Assembly (NCBI RefSeq): GCF_009184865.1
Contig: NZ_CP045096.1
Span: 7,192,001-7,256,000 of the forward strand
Origin: Streptomyces phaeolivaceus
GTDB lineage: Bacteria > Actinomycetota > Actinomycetes > Streptomycetales > Streptomycetaceae
DNA: 64,000 nt
Direction of reading: 5' to 3'
Shown: one piece after another, positions 15,752 to 24,015 of the stretch
How positions within the stretch are numbered: the stretch's first letter is position 1
Layout: each line of letters opens with the position of its first letter
Program-made: the position numbers and the translations under genes
The notes under the pieces: model-generated
What the model was told of the DNA's origin: nothing
The model's database searches: none
The model's input: the letters and a program-made list of their open reading frames with translations, nothing else

Positions 15752-17182
15752 ATGGCCAGCGCACGCGTTTGGGCGCTGCGAGCGACAGGACTGCTGCGCA
15801 TGCGATACGCCCCGCCCGGCCTCTGCGTGAACGACTTCGCCCTGCTCCGCGACGACGACGGTCGCTATGCCGTGCTGCATCTCCAGGGCCCCTGGACCGC
15901 CGAGTTCGACCATCTGCGGATGGAGACCTCCTACGGCCGGGCCACCTCCGCCGACCTGGTCGGCTGGCGGCCCGAGGGCACCGCCTTCGGCAACGGCCTG
16001 CCCGGCCGCTTCGACCAGCAGGCGGTCTGGACGATGCACCCCTTCCGCCACGGCACCGGCATGGCGATGGCCTACACGGGCGTGAGCGGACTGACGCCGG
16101 AGGGCTGGCCGCTGCAGTCCGTGGGCCTCGCCCACTCCGACCGCACGGACGGCACGGGCTGGCGGCGCCACGGCACGGCACCCGTGGTCGAGGCGGACCC
16201 CCGCTGGTACCGCACCGCCGACCGCATGGGCTGGCGCGACCCCTTCGTGGTGCGCGACGACGAGGGCGACGGCTGGGCGATGGTGATCTGCGCCGCCGAC
16301 GCCTCGCTCCCGGTGGAGGTCAGTGGCTGCGTGGCGTTCGCCACCTCCCCCGACCTGGAGCACTGGACGGTCCACCCACCGCTGATCTCACCCGGCGACG
16401 TCGACGAGCTGGAGTGCCCGGTCCTGGAGCGCCTGGACGACGGCACCTGGCTCCTCCTCGGCTCCATCGGCGCGACCCGCGGCTTCGAGGCATGGACGGC
16501 CCCGCGCCTGCGGGGCCCCTGGACCCGCCGGGGCCGACTCGGCCCCACGGGGGCGTACGCCCCCCGCGTCATCCCCGCCCCCGACGGCTCCCGGGTCGTC
16601 CTGCACACCACCCCCCGCCGGGTCGGCCTCACCGACACCGGCGCCCACTGCCGAGGCATGCTCGCCCAGCCCAAGTCCCTGGTCACCGGCGCCGATTCAC
16701 CACCCCACCTGGCCTGGTGGCCGGGCCTGGACACCTGGCTGGGCGAGGAGACGACAGCCCCGGCCCTCCACGCGGTCGGCGACATCGACGTCTCCGACGG
16801 CCTCGTGGACATCACCCTCCGCACCACCGCCGAGGGCTCCGGCGGCCCCGCCCTCACGCTCACCCGCGACGGCGAGAACCTCCGCGTCACGGGCCCGGCC
16901 GGCACCCCGATCGCCGAGACGGTCCTCCCCGAACCCCCCACGTCCCTGCGCGTCCTGACGATCGGCGAGTACGTGGAGGTCTACGCCGACGGCGTCTTCG
17001 TCCTGACCACCCTCTCCTACTCCGGGCACCCCACTCCCTGGACGGCGACCACCGAAGGCCACTCCCGCAGCGTCCCCGTCCGCCCCCTCCACCTCCCGGA
17101 CCCCACCCGCGACGACGCCTCGGCGATCTGGCCGGGCCCCACCCCGGAGGGACGACCGAATCCGCGCCCGTCCCGACGCTGA
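15752..17182 (+). CDS. Glycoside hydrolase family 32 protein (beta-fructosidase-like)
   Basis: A 476-residue protein with the GH32 five-blade propeller motifs: VNDFALL with the nucleophile Asp28 (replacing the usual WMNDPNG), WRDPFVV with the stabilising Asp163, and ELECP with the acid/base Glu221. A C-terminal beta-sandwich-like region follows from about residue 340. Members hydrolyse sucrose, inulin or levan. No signal peptide is visible, so cleavage is probably cytoplasmic after import by the neighbouring ABC system. ATG 15752 is tentative; ATG 15800 (residue 17) is close to the first conserved strand and also plausible. Some divergence from the classical first motif leaves substrate open. 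Confidence 0.85.
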   Translation: MASARVWALRATGLLRMRYAPPGLCVNDFALLRDDDGRYAVLHLQGPWTAEFDHLRMETSYGRATSADLVGWRPEGTAFGNGLPGRFDQQAVWTMHPFRHGTGMAMAYTGVSGLTPEGWPLQSVGLAHSDRTDGTGWRRHGTAPVVEADPRWYRTADRMGWRDPFVVRDDEGDGWAMVICAADASLPVEVSGCVAFATSPDLEHWTVHPPLISPGDVDELECPVLERLDDGTWLLLGSIGATRGFEAWTAPRLRGPWTRRGRLGPTGAYAPRVIPAPDGSRVVLHTTPRRVGLTDTGAHCRGMLAQPKSLVTGADSPPHLAWWPGLDTWLGEETTAPALHAVGDIDVSDGLVDITLRTTAEGSGGPALTLTRDGENLRVTGPAGTPIAETVLPEPPTSLRVLTIGEYVEVYADGVFVLTTLSYSGHPTPWTATTEGHSRSVPVRPLHLPDPTRDDASAIWPGPTPEGRPNPRPSRR

Positions 17183-17204
17183 AGGCAAGGCGGACGACGC
17201 CTGG

Positions 17205-17969
17205 TCACATGTCCGGTAGCAGAAGCCAGACTTCGGAGAGGGCGAGCCCGTGGTCGTGGGTCACCGCCCCGCACGGGCAGCCCAGCGAGATCCGGCGCCA
17301 GTCGCAGGTCACGGTCCACGGGCCGGTCGTTCCTCCGCACGACGGGCAGGCGACGGTCTCGGCCGTCCACACCCCGGGAGCGGGTCGGCCATGACGACGG
17401 AAACGGCCCGCGTACCTGACCTGCCAGGGCGCGACCGGGGGCGTGCGCGGAACGGCCCCGGGCCGGCCCGTCGAGGCCAGCACGGTGAACAGCGCCACCA
17501 GATCGGGGAGCAGGGCCTCACCCGCCTCCGTCGGGGCCCCGGCCGGGCCGGCTGCCGTCCCCTCCGGGGTCCCGTACCTCGGGGCCGCCGCCGCGCGCGG
17601 TGGGTTCGGGGTGGCGTGCCAGGGCAGGAACGCGCGGGCGACGGCGGCCAGAAGGGCGGTCGCGGGCGGGCTGACGTCGCCCGCGTCGAGGTGGTGGAGG
17701 GTGGTGCGGAGAAGGCGTTGGAGTCGCCGGTCCCGGTCCCGGTCCGCGGCCGGTGTTCGCGAGGCCGCTGCCCGTCGAGCCGGGAGCGGGGCGGTGAGGC
17801 GCTCCAGCACGGCCGTCGCCGCCTCGGTGTCCGCCGGGGCCGGACGCCACTCCCCGGCGGCCAGGCGCTGCCGTGCCCGCGCGGCCTCACGGATCAGGGC
17901 ACGTGTCCGAAGCGACCGAGGACCGAAGGCTGTCGCGTGAGTTCCGGGAGTCTCGTGCCCGCTTGTCAT
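17205..17969 (-). CDS. Hypothetical protein with C-terminal zinc-ribbon-like cysteines
   Basis: About 254 residues from ATG 17969, which has AGAGGA just upstream. The N-terminal 200 residues are Ala/Arg/Pro-rich and helical, without a family I recognise. The C-terminal 60 residues have CPSCGG, then a Cys after about ten residues, then CPCG, a pattern consistent with a zinc ribbon. It converges on the GH32 gene across 22 bp and lies downstream of sodN on the same strand, separated by a strong hairpin, so it is probably transcribed separately. Confidence 0.6.
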   Translation of the reverse strand: MTSGHETPGTHATAFGPRSLRTRALIREAARARQRLAAGEWRPAPADTEAATAVLERLTAPLPARRAAASRTPAADRDRDRRLQRLLRTTLHHLDAGDVSPPATALLAAVARAFLPWHATPNPPRAAAAPRYGTPEGTAAGPAGAPTEAGEALLPDLVALFTVLASTGRPGAVPRTPPVAPWQVRYAGRFRRHGRPAPGVWTAETVACPSCGGTTGPWTVTCDWRRISLGCPCGAVTHDHGLALSEVWLLLPDM

Positions 17970-18045
17970 GGCGAATCCTCTGTCACGGCGGATCCTCCAC
18001 GAGGTCGACGCCGCGCCCACCTGTGGCAGGGCCGGGCGAAGAAGA

Positions 18046-18101
18046 CCGCACCCGGACCGTCAGGGACGCCGTGCTCGACGGGCCTGACGGTCCGGGTGCG
18101 G
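18046..18101 (-). terminator. sodN 3' terminator hairpin
   Basis: Perfect 19-bp arms (18046-18064 and 18083-18101; left arm begins CCGCACCCGGACC) around an 18-base loop, 54 bp past the sodN stop. Orientation and strength suit a terminator or a stabilising 3' stem-loop for sodN mRNA. Confidence 0.85.
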
Positions 18102-18154
18102 ACCGGTTGACCGGGCGACCAAGGAAATCGCAGGTCAAATGGCGTGATCGAGGA

Positions 18155-18550
18155 TCAAGCCTTCTTGGTCTCCCAGAAGATCTTGTCGATCTGGGCGATG
18201 TAGTCGAGCGCCTTCTGGCCCGTCGCCGGGTCGGTGGACGCCTTGGCGGCCGAGAGGGCCTTGAGGGCGTCGTTGACCAGCTGGTGCAGCTCCGGGTACT
18301 TCTCGAAGTGCGGGGGCTTGAAGTAGTCGCTCCACAGCACCGAGACGTGGTGCTTGGCGAGCTCGGCGCGCTGCTCCTTGATGACGGTCGCGCGAGCCTG
18401 GAAGTGAGGGTCGTCGTTGGCGGCCATCTTGTCCTGCACGGCCTTCACCGACTCCGCCTCGATGCGGGCCTGGGCCGGGTCGTACACGCCGCAGGGCAGG
18501 TCGCAGTGGGCGCTGACCTTGACCTTGGGGGCAAACAGGCGGGAAAGCAT
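18155..18550 (-). CDS. sodN: Nickel superoxide dismutase
   Basis: A 131-residue precursor. A 14-residue leader (MLSRLFAPKVKVSA) precedes the nickel-hook HCDLPCGVYDP, in which His1, Cys2 and Cys6 of the mature enzyme bind Ni. The rest is the four-helix bundle (ARIEAESVKAVQDKM; KPPHFEKYPELHQLVNDALKAL). It dismutates superoxide in the cytoplasm as a hexamer. Cleavage of the leader to expose His1 is done by SodX, encoded divergently. In Streptomyces sodN is induced by nickel, through the regulator Nur on the iron SOD gene. The gene is complete and typical. Confidence 0.98.
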   Translation of the reverse strand: MLSRLFAPKVKVSAHCDLPCGVYDPAQARIEAESVKAVQDKMAANDDPHFQARATVIKEQRAELAKHHVSVLWSDYFKPPHFEKYPELHQLVNDALKALSAAKASTDPATGQKALDYIAQIDKIFWETKKA

Positions 18551-18706
18551 GGAGCATTCCTTCCTCGTGATCGTCTTCTCAGGTGGGACATTACTCCCTG
18601 CGAGAGAGGTTTACGCGGGTGCCCCCATGGGCTTAGGACAAAAGTCCGGGGTCAGACTGGGACTGATGGAGACGCGGAGAGGAACGGACCGGGGAGGTGC
18701 CGGGTG

Positions 18707-19168
18707 ATGCCGCAGCCGTCGCAGGAGAGCGAGCCGGGAGTCGAGCCGGGAGTCGATCGGGGGAGAGCTCTTCTGCCCTTCGGGGTGGCCGAGGTCACGG
18801 GGCCCTCGATGGTTCCCACCCTGCGTCACGGGGACCAGTTGCTCGTCCACTACGGGGCCCGTCTCCGGGTCGGTGACGTGCTCGTGCTGAGGCATCCCTT
18901 CCAGCAGGACCTGCTCGTCGTGAAGCGGATCGCCGAGCGGCGCGACGGCGGCTGGTGGGTGCTCGGGGACAACGCGTACGCGGGTGGGGACAGCACGGAC
19001 TACGGTGTCGTGCCCGATGAACTGGTGCTGGGGAAGGTGCGGTTCCGCTACCGGCCCAGGGCCGCCGACGGTCAGCGCTCGCCGTTCGCGCTCGCCCGCT
19101 GGGCGCTGTCGGCCGCCAGGCCGGTGCTCGGCGACCGGTCCGCCTCCAGGCGTTTGCGGGCCCGGTAG
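18707..19168 (+). CDS. sodX: Nickel-type superoxide dismutase maturation protease
   Basis: About 153 residues of the S26 signal-peptidase fold: catalytic Ser34 in EVTGPSMVPTL and Lys73 in LLVVKRIAE, followed by GWWVLGDNAYAGGDSTDYG. It lacks a membrane anchor and removes the SodN leader. The ATG at 18707 (GTG at 18704 also possible) has GGGGAGG about 10 bases upstream. It is divergent from sodN across 156 bp, and its 3' end overlaps the CGNR-protein gene on the other strand by 97 bp. Confidence 0.95.
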   Translation: MPQPSQESEPGVEPGVDRGRALLPFGVAEVTGPSMVPTLRHGDQLLVHYGARLRVGDVLVLRHPFQQDLLVVKRIAERRDGGWWVLGDNAYAGGDSTDYGVVPDELVLGKVRFRYRPRAADGQRSPFALARWALSAARPVLGDRSASRRLRAR

Positions 19169-19701
19169 GCCGCCACGTTGGCACGGGTCGCGCAGCGGTC
19201 CGAGCAGTAGCGCCGGGAGCGGTTGGTGGAGGTGTCGAGATAGGCGTTGCGGCACGGCGCCGCCTCGCACAGACCGAGCCGGTCCACGCCGTACTCGGTG
19301 AGATGGAAGGCCAGGCCCATCGCGGCGATGGCGGCATAGCCCGCCGTCGCGTTCGAGGGATGGTCCGCCAGATGCATGTGCCACAGCGGGCGGCCGTCGT
19401 CGTCGCGGAAGTCGTGCCCGGAGATCTGCGGGTTCACCGGGAACTCCAGCAGCAGTGAGTTCAGCAGGTCCACGGCCAGGGTCTCGTCACCGCCGTCCGC
19501 CGCCTCGAAGACCGAGCGCAGCCGGGCCCGCACCGACCGGAACCGGGTGACATCGGCGTCCGTCGCCCGCCGGGCCGCCTGCCGGCTGGGCCCGAAGAGA
19601 TCGCGGACGGCCTCGACCGAGGTGAGCGTGTCCTTGCCCCGTGCCGGTTCCTCGGTGTTGACGAGGCGAACGGCATAGTCCGAGTAATGGGCCAGTTCCA
19701 C
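19072..19701 (-). CDS. CGNR zinc-finger / ABATE domain protein
   Basis: A 209-residue protein. The N-terminal ABATE-like part starts MELAHYSDYAVRLVNTEEP. The C-terminal zinc finger reads LCEAAPCRNAYLDTSTNRSRRYCSDRCATRANVAAYRARKR, with the four zinc cysteines; in this copy CGNR is CATR. The family is thought to be DNA-binding stress or regulatory proteins. The C-terminal 32 residues are encoded opposite the end of sodX. The methyltransferase gene is divergent from its start. Confidence 0.9.
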   Translation of the reverse strand: MELAHYSDYAVRLVNTEEPARGKDTLTSVEAVRDLFGPSRQAARRATDADVTRFRSVRARLRSVFEAADGGDETLAVDLLNSLLLEFPVNPQISGHDFRDDDGRPLWHMHLADHPSNATAGYAAIAAMGLAFHLTEYGVDRLGLCEAAPCRNAYLDTSTNRSRRYCSDRCATRANVAAYRARKRLEADRSPSTGLAADSAQRASANGER

Positions 19702-19826
19702 TTGTAGTCCTTACGGGGGCGTTCTATTGTCGTGGTGCGGGACAGGTAATGGCTGCTCGTGCTTACAGGGTATTACGTGGTAGCGGGAAGCGCGGGCGCA
19801 CGCGGTACGCGGAGGAAGGGGACCTC

Positions 19827-20585
19827 ATGACCACCACGACCGGGACCGACTGGCACGCCTGGCAGGAGAGCTGGGACCGGCAGCAGGAGATGTATCTGCC
19901 GGACCGCGAGGAGCGGTTCCGGGTGATGCTCGACATGGTCGAGGCCTTCACCGGCCCCGAGCCCCGTGTCCTCGACCTCGCCTGCGGTACGGGTTCCATC
20001 ACGTCCAGACTCCTCGCCCGGTTCCCGAAGGCCGTCAGCACCGGCGTGGACCTCGATCCCGCGCTCCTCACCATCGCCGAGGGCACGTTCGAGGGCGACC
20101 CGCGGGTCACCCTCGTCACCGCCGACCTCACCGACCCCGCCTGGACGACCCGTCTGCCGTACGACTCGTACGACGCCGTCCTGACGGCCACCGCCCTGCA
20201 CTGGCTGCACAGCGAACCCCTCGCCGCCCTCTACGGTCAGGTCGCGGAACTCGTCCGCGACGGCGGTGTCTTCATGAACGCGGACCACATGATCGACGAG
20301 TCGACGCCCCGGATCAACGCGGCGGAGCGCGCCCACCGTCACGCGGGTATGGAACAAGCCAAGGCGGCCGGTGTCCCCGACTGGGCCGAATGGTGGCAGC
20401 TCGCGGCCGAGGACCCCGTGCTCGCCGCGCCGACGGCCCGCCGTTTCGAGATCTACGGCGAGCACGCGGACGGCGACACACTCCCCGTCGACCGGCATGT
20501 CCGCGTACTGCGTGAGCGGGGCTTCGCCGAGGCCCGCCCGGTGTGGTGCTCACCCTCCGACTCACTGGTGCTGGCCGTGAAGTAG
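19827..20585 (+). CDS. Class I SAM-dependent methyltransferase
   Basis: About 252 residues from ATG 19827, which has GGAGGAAGGGG directly upstream. The SAM site reads VLDLACGTGSITSRLL near residue 50, followed by the acidic VDLDPALL and the motif post-I region DAVLTATALHWL. The substrate is unknown; the tail is a typical small-molecule methyltransferase. It is divergent from the CGNR-protein gene. Confidence 0.88.
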   Translation: MTTTTGTDWHAWQESWDRQQEMYLPDREERFRVMLDMVEAFTGPEPRVLDLACGTGSITSRLLARFPKAVSTGVDLDPALLTIAEGTFEGDPRVTLVTADLTDPAWTTRLPYDSYDAVLTATALHWLHSEPLAALYGQVAELVRDGGVFMNADHMIDESTPRINAAERAHRHAGMEQAKAAGVPDWAEWWQLAAEDPVLAAPTARRFEIYGEHADGDTLPVDRHVRVLRERGFAEARPVWCSPSDSLVLAVK

Positions 20586-20634
20586 GCCCCGGCCGGCCCC
20601 TGCGCCACGGCGGTACGGGTGAGGGCCGGTACGG

Positions 20635-20670
20635 GTGAGGGGCGGTACGGGAACCCGTTCCGCCCCTCAC
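20635..20670. terminator. Bidirectional hairpin between convergent genes
   Basis: GTGAGGGGCGG (20635-20645) pairs with CCGCCCCTCAC (20660-20670), and an inner ACGG/CCGT stem closes a GAAC loop. It sits between the methyltransferase stop and the ABC ATPase stop, suiting termination from both sides. The sequence CGGTACGGGTGAG is repeated just upstream, at 20610-20640. Confidence 0.75.
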
Positions 20671-20688
20671 TCCTGTCGCGCCGGCGCT

Positions 20689-21450
20689 CTACAGCACCTT
20701 GGAGAGGAACGACTGCGTCCGCTCCTCCTGCGGGTTCGTCAGCACGTCACGGGGGTTGCCGGACTCGACCACCACACCGCCGTCCATGAAGACCAGGCTG
20801 TCGCCGACCTCGCGGGCGAAGCCCATCTCATGGGTGACCACGACCATCGTCATACCGGACTCGGCCAGATCGCGCATGACGTCGAGGACGTCACCGACCA
20901 GCTCCGGGTCGAGCGCCGAGGTCGGCTCGTCGAAGAGCATCAGCTTCGGCTCCATGGCCAGCGCCCGCGCGATGGCCACCCGCTGCTGCTGGCCGCCGGA
21001 GAGTTGGGACGGGTAGTTGCCCGCCTTGTCGCCGAGGCCCACGCGCTCCAGCAGCTCGCGGGCGCGCTCACGGGCCTGCGCCCGGCTGACGCCCTTGACC
21101 TGGACCGGTGCCTCCATGACGTTCTCGGTGGCCGTCATGTGCGGGAACAGGTTGAAGCGCTGGAACACCATGCCGATGTCACGGCGCTTGAGGGCGACCT
21201 CGCTGTCCTTCAGCTCGTACAGCTTGTCGCCCTTCTGGCGGTAGCCGACCAGCTCGCCGTCGACGTACAGCCGACCGGCGTTGATCTTCTCCAGATGGTT
21301 GATGCACCTCAGGAACGTGCTCTTGCCGGAGCCGGACGGGCCGATGAGGCAGAACACCTCGCCCGTCCGCACCTCCAGATCGATGCCCTTGAGGACCTCT
21401 ACGGGGCCGAACGACTTGTGGATGGCCTCGGCCTTCACCATGGCGGTCAT
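20689..21450 (-). CDS. Polar amino-acid ABC transporter ATP-binding protein
   Basis: About 253 residues. Walker A is GPSGSGKST, the signature LSGGQQQR, Walker [15 protein letters not shown], and the switch THEMGF. It resembles the GlnQ/GluA group, with the insertion [20 protein letters not shown] often seen in Streptomyces. ATG 21450 overlaps the permease stop by 4 bp (ATGA), showing translational coupling. It energises the importer formed with the next two genes. Confidence 0.96.
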   Translation of the reverse strand: MTAMVKAEAIHKSFGPVEVLKGIDLEVRTGEVFCLIGPSGSGKSTFLRCINHLEKINAGRLYVDGELVGYRQKGDKLYELKDSEVALKRRDIGMVFQRFNLFPHMTATENVMEAPVQVKGVSRAQARERARELLERVGLGDKAGNYPSQLSGGQQQRVAIARALAMEPKLMLFDEPTSALDPELVGDVLDVMRDLAESGMTMVVVTHEMGFAREVGDSLVFMDGGVVVESGNPRDVLTNPQEERTQSFLSKVL

Positions 21451-22388
21451 GCCGAGACTCCCTTCGGGCGGCGGACGGGCAGCACGGCCGCCTTGAAACG
21501 CTGCATCGGTGTCGGCGGGAGGCTCCGGGAGGAGCCCTTCGCGTAGTGCCGCTCCAGGTAGTACTGGCCGACGCTGAAGATGCTGGTCAGGATCAGATAC
21601 CAGGCGGCGGCGAGGAACAGCATCTCCACGGTGGAGCCCGACCCCTGGCCGATGTCCTGGGCCGCCTTGAGCAGATCCACGTACTGCACCGTCGAGACGA
21701 GCGACGTGGTCTTCAGCATGTTGATGACCTCGTTGCCCGTGGGCGGCACGATCACGCGCATCGCCTGTGGGATGACGATCCGGCGCAGCGTCTTGGAGTG
21801 GCTCATACCGAGCGCGTGCGACGCCTCGGTCTGGCCCTCGTCGACCGACAGCAGACCGGCACGGCAGATCTCCGCCATGTACGCGGCCTCGTTGAGACCG
21901 AGGCCGAGCAGCGCCGTCAGCAGCGGCGTCATGAACGACGACCAGTAGTCCTTGTAGATCGGACCGAGGTTGATGTACTCGAAGACCAGGCCCAGGTTGA
22001 ACCAGACGAAGAGCTGGACCAGGACCGGGGTGCCGCGGAAGAACCAGATGTAGAACCACGCGACCGACGAGGTCACCGGGTTCTTCGACAGCCGCATCAC
22101 GGCCAGCAGGATGCCGCCGACGATGCCGATCACCATGGACAGCACGGTGAGGAGGAGGGTGTTCAGTACGCCCTCGATGATGCGGTCGTCGAAGAAGTAG
22201 TCGGGGACGGCACCCCAGTTGATCTTCTTCGCCTGCGCGAACGCGTAGACGATCGAACCGAGGAGGGCGAGCGCGATGGCCGCGGACACATAGCGCCCCG
22301 GGTGCCGGACCGGAACGGCCTTGAGGGCCTCCGGGCCGGCGGGGGGCGTGTCCGAGGGACCGTCCGTCTTGCTGACGTCAACAGTCAC
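21447..22388 (-). CDS. Polar amino-acid ABC transporter permease
   Basis: A 313-residue permease with a long N-terminal cytoplasmic region, a first span near residue 32 ([19 protein letters not shown]), then a HisM/GlnP-type core. The EAA-type loop [22 protein letters not shown] lies near residues 183-205. It is encoded between the binding protein and ATPase genes, 50 bp after the binding protein stop. Confidence 0.95.
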   Translation of the reverse strand: MTVDVSKTDGPSDTPPAGPEALKAVPVRHPGRYVSAAIALALLGSIVYAFAQAKKINWGAVPDYFFDDRIIEGVLNTLLLTVLSMVIGIVGGILLAVMRLSKNPVTSSVAWFYIWFFRGTPVLVQLFVWFNLGLVFEYINLGPIYKDYWSSFMTPLLTALLGLGLNEAAYMAEICRAGLLSVDEGQTEASHALGMSHSKTLRRIVIPQAMRVIVPPTGNEVINMLKTTSLVSTVQYVDLLKAAQDIGQGSGSTVEMLFLAAAWYLILTSIFSVGQYYLERHYAKGSSRSLPPTPMQRFKAAVLPVRRPKGVSA

Positions 22389-22438
22389 GGGTGGAGCCTT
22401 TCAGGAACGAGCAGAACCGAGCCGGGATCAGCGGCGGA

Positions 22439-23404
22439 TCAGGAGCCGCCGTTGACCTTGGCCTCGGTGATCGCGCCGTCCTCGACGCCCCACTTCTTGA
22501 TGATCTTCTCGTACTCGCCGTTGTCGATGATCGCCTGCACGGCGGCCTGCAGCGCGTCCCGCAGCTCGGTGTTGTCCTTGGCCACGGCGATGCCGTAGGG
22601 GCCCGCCTCGACCTGGTCGCCGACGATCTCGAAGTAGTCGCCGCCGCCCGAGGTCTTCACGGAGTACGCGGCCACCGGGTAGTCGGCGGAGACGACGTCC
22701 GCGCCCTTGGAGCGCATCCGGGTCTCGGCCTCGGGGTTGGTGGCGAAGTCCTCGATCTTGAGGGCCTTGCCGCCGTCCTTCTTGCACTTCTCCGCCTGGT
22801 CCTTGGCGAGGTCGTGCGAGAACGTGTTGCGCTGCACCGCGATCGTCCTGCCGCACAGGTCGTCCCAGGTCTTGATTCCCTGGTCGTCGCCCTTGTTGGT
22901 GTACAGCGAGACACCCGCGGTGAAGTAGTCGACGAAGTCGACGCCGGCGCCGACCTTCTTGCCGGTGTCGGCGTCGATGCCCTCCTGACGGTCCTTGGTG
23001 TCCGTCATGGCCGACATGGCGACGTCGTAGCGCTTGGCCGCCAGACCACCGATGAGGGTGTCGAAGGTGGCGTTCTGGAACTTGAAGTCCACCCCGAGCT
23101 GCTTGCCCATGGCGTCGGCGATGTCGATGTCGATGCCGACGACCTTGCCGGAGGAGTCCTTGTACTCCACCGGGGCGTACGCGATGTCCGAGCCGACGTT
23201 GATCACGCCCTTGTCCCGGACGGCCGCGGGCAGCTTGTCCGCCAGCGGGGCCGCGCTGGTGGAGGCGTCGTCGGAACCGTTGTCCTTGCTCTTGGTCTGG
23301 TCACCGCAGCCGGTGAGCAGCAGGGCGCCCGCGACCGCGATCGCTCCGACCGCGGCTGTACGGGAACGCAGGCCGGTCGTACGACAGGTGGTGCTTGCGG
23401 TCAT
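22439..23404 (-). CDS. Amino-acid-binding lipoprotein of ABC importer
   Basis: About 321 residues. The signal peptide ends in a lipobox LLTGC (Cys33), followed by a flexible Ser/Asp-rich stretch. Then comes a family 3 binding protein domain (GVINVGSDIAYAPVEYKDSSGKVVGIDIDIADAMGKQL; MSAMTDTKDRQEGI). ATG 23404 has GGAGG upstream. The amino acid bound cannot be determined; glutamate- or glutamine-type ligands are typical of the family. Confidence 0.95.
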   Translation of the reverse strand: MTASTTCRTTGLRSRTAAVGAIAVAGALLLTGCGDQTKSKDNGSDDASTSAAPLADKLPAAVRDKGVINVGSDIAYAPVEYKDSSGKVVGIDIDIADAMGKQLGVDFKFQNATFDTLIGGLAAKRYDVAMSAMTDTKDRQEGIDADTGKKVGAGVDFVDYFTAGVSLYTNKGDDQGIKTWDDLCGRTIAVQRNTFSHDLAKDQAEKCKKDGGKALKIEDFATNPEAETRMRSKGADVVSADYPVAAYSVKTSGGGDYFEIVGDQVEAGPYGIAVAKDNTELRDALQAAVQAIIDNGEYEKIIKKWGVEDGAITEAKVNGGS

Positions 23405-24015
23405 GGTGGGTTCCTCCGGCGGGGGTGGTGTGGAGTTGCCGACAGGTCGACGATTAACACGCGTCTTCGAGTGTGGCGACCTCGTGTGATTACGGCATCT
23501 TGCCATTCGGGCATGTGCATTCAGATGACCGGCCATGTCAAAATCGGATAACGGGCGACCCCTCGAATGGCTCATGAACCGCTGCGGACCAGGTGATCAC
23601 GCCGGATCCTGTGCGGGAATCACCCCTTCCGGCCGGAAGATCTTCGGTGCATCTCAGCATGCGATCGGCCATGAACTCCGCGCACGTGGCTGTACAGGAT
23701 CTGTCCCGACATGATCGGACCTGTCCCGTCATCCGCCGAAGAGTCGAACCATCCATGATCGTCTTCAAATGACCTTCGAGTTGTGACCTTCGAGGTATGA
23801 AGACGTATGGACTCGTCGTCGGCGCCGTCCGTCCGGTAAGAAGGTTCCTTACACCCCTCATCCGGGGCCCTGGGCGCGTGTGCGGCGCGCCCGTCGCGTC
23901 TGAGCCCGCAGGCGTCGCCGTACGTATCGGTGACCTGGGACTTACGCGGTGCCCGCCCGCTCCCGAACCGGGAGCGGTTCACCCTCAGACCATGAAGACC
24001 TAAGGGGTAAGAAAA
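23405..24015. other. Long divergent intergenic region upstream of ABC operon and malic enzyme gene
   Basis: This 611-bp spacer shows no convincing gene; small open frames in it have poor codon bias. It is AT-richer near 23440-23530. It holds the direct repeats CTGTCCCG near 23701 and 23725. A composite element at 23761-23804 has outer inverted repeats GTCTTCA / TGAAGAC and two direct copies of TGACCTTCGAG (23770-23780, 23784-23794). The malic enzyme ribosome binding site is AGGGG at 24002. Confidence 0.5.

Noticed and set aside
23538..23861. Small minus-strand frame of 107 residues before the ABC operon
   Set aside because: Composition is atypical and Cys/Ser-rich with weak third-position bias; no family.
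23797..24003. Small open frame of 68 residues upstream of malic enzyme
   Set aside because: It has poor codon bias and no convincing ribosome binding site or family; more likely part of the regulatory spacer.
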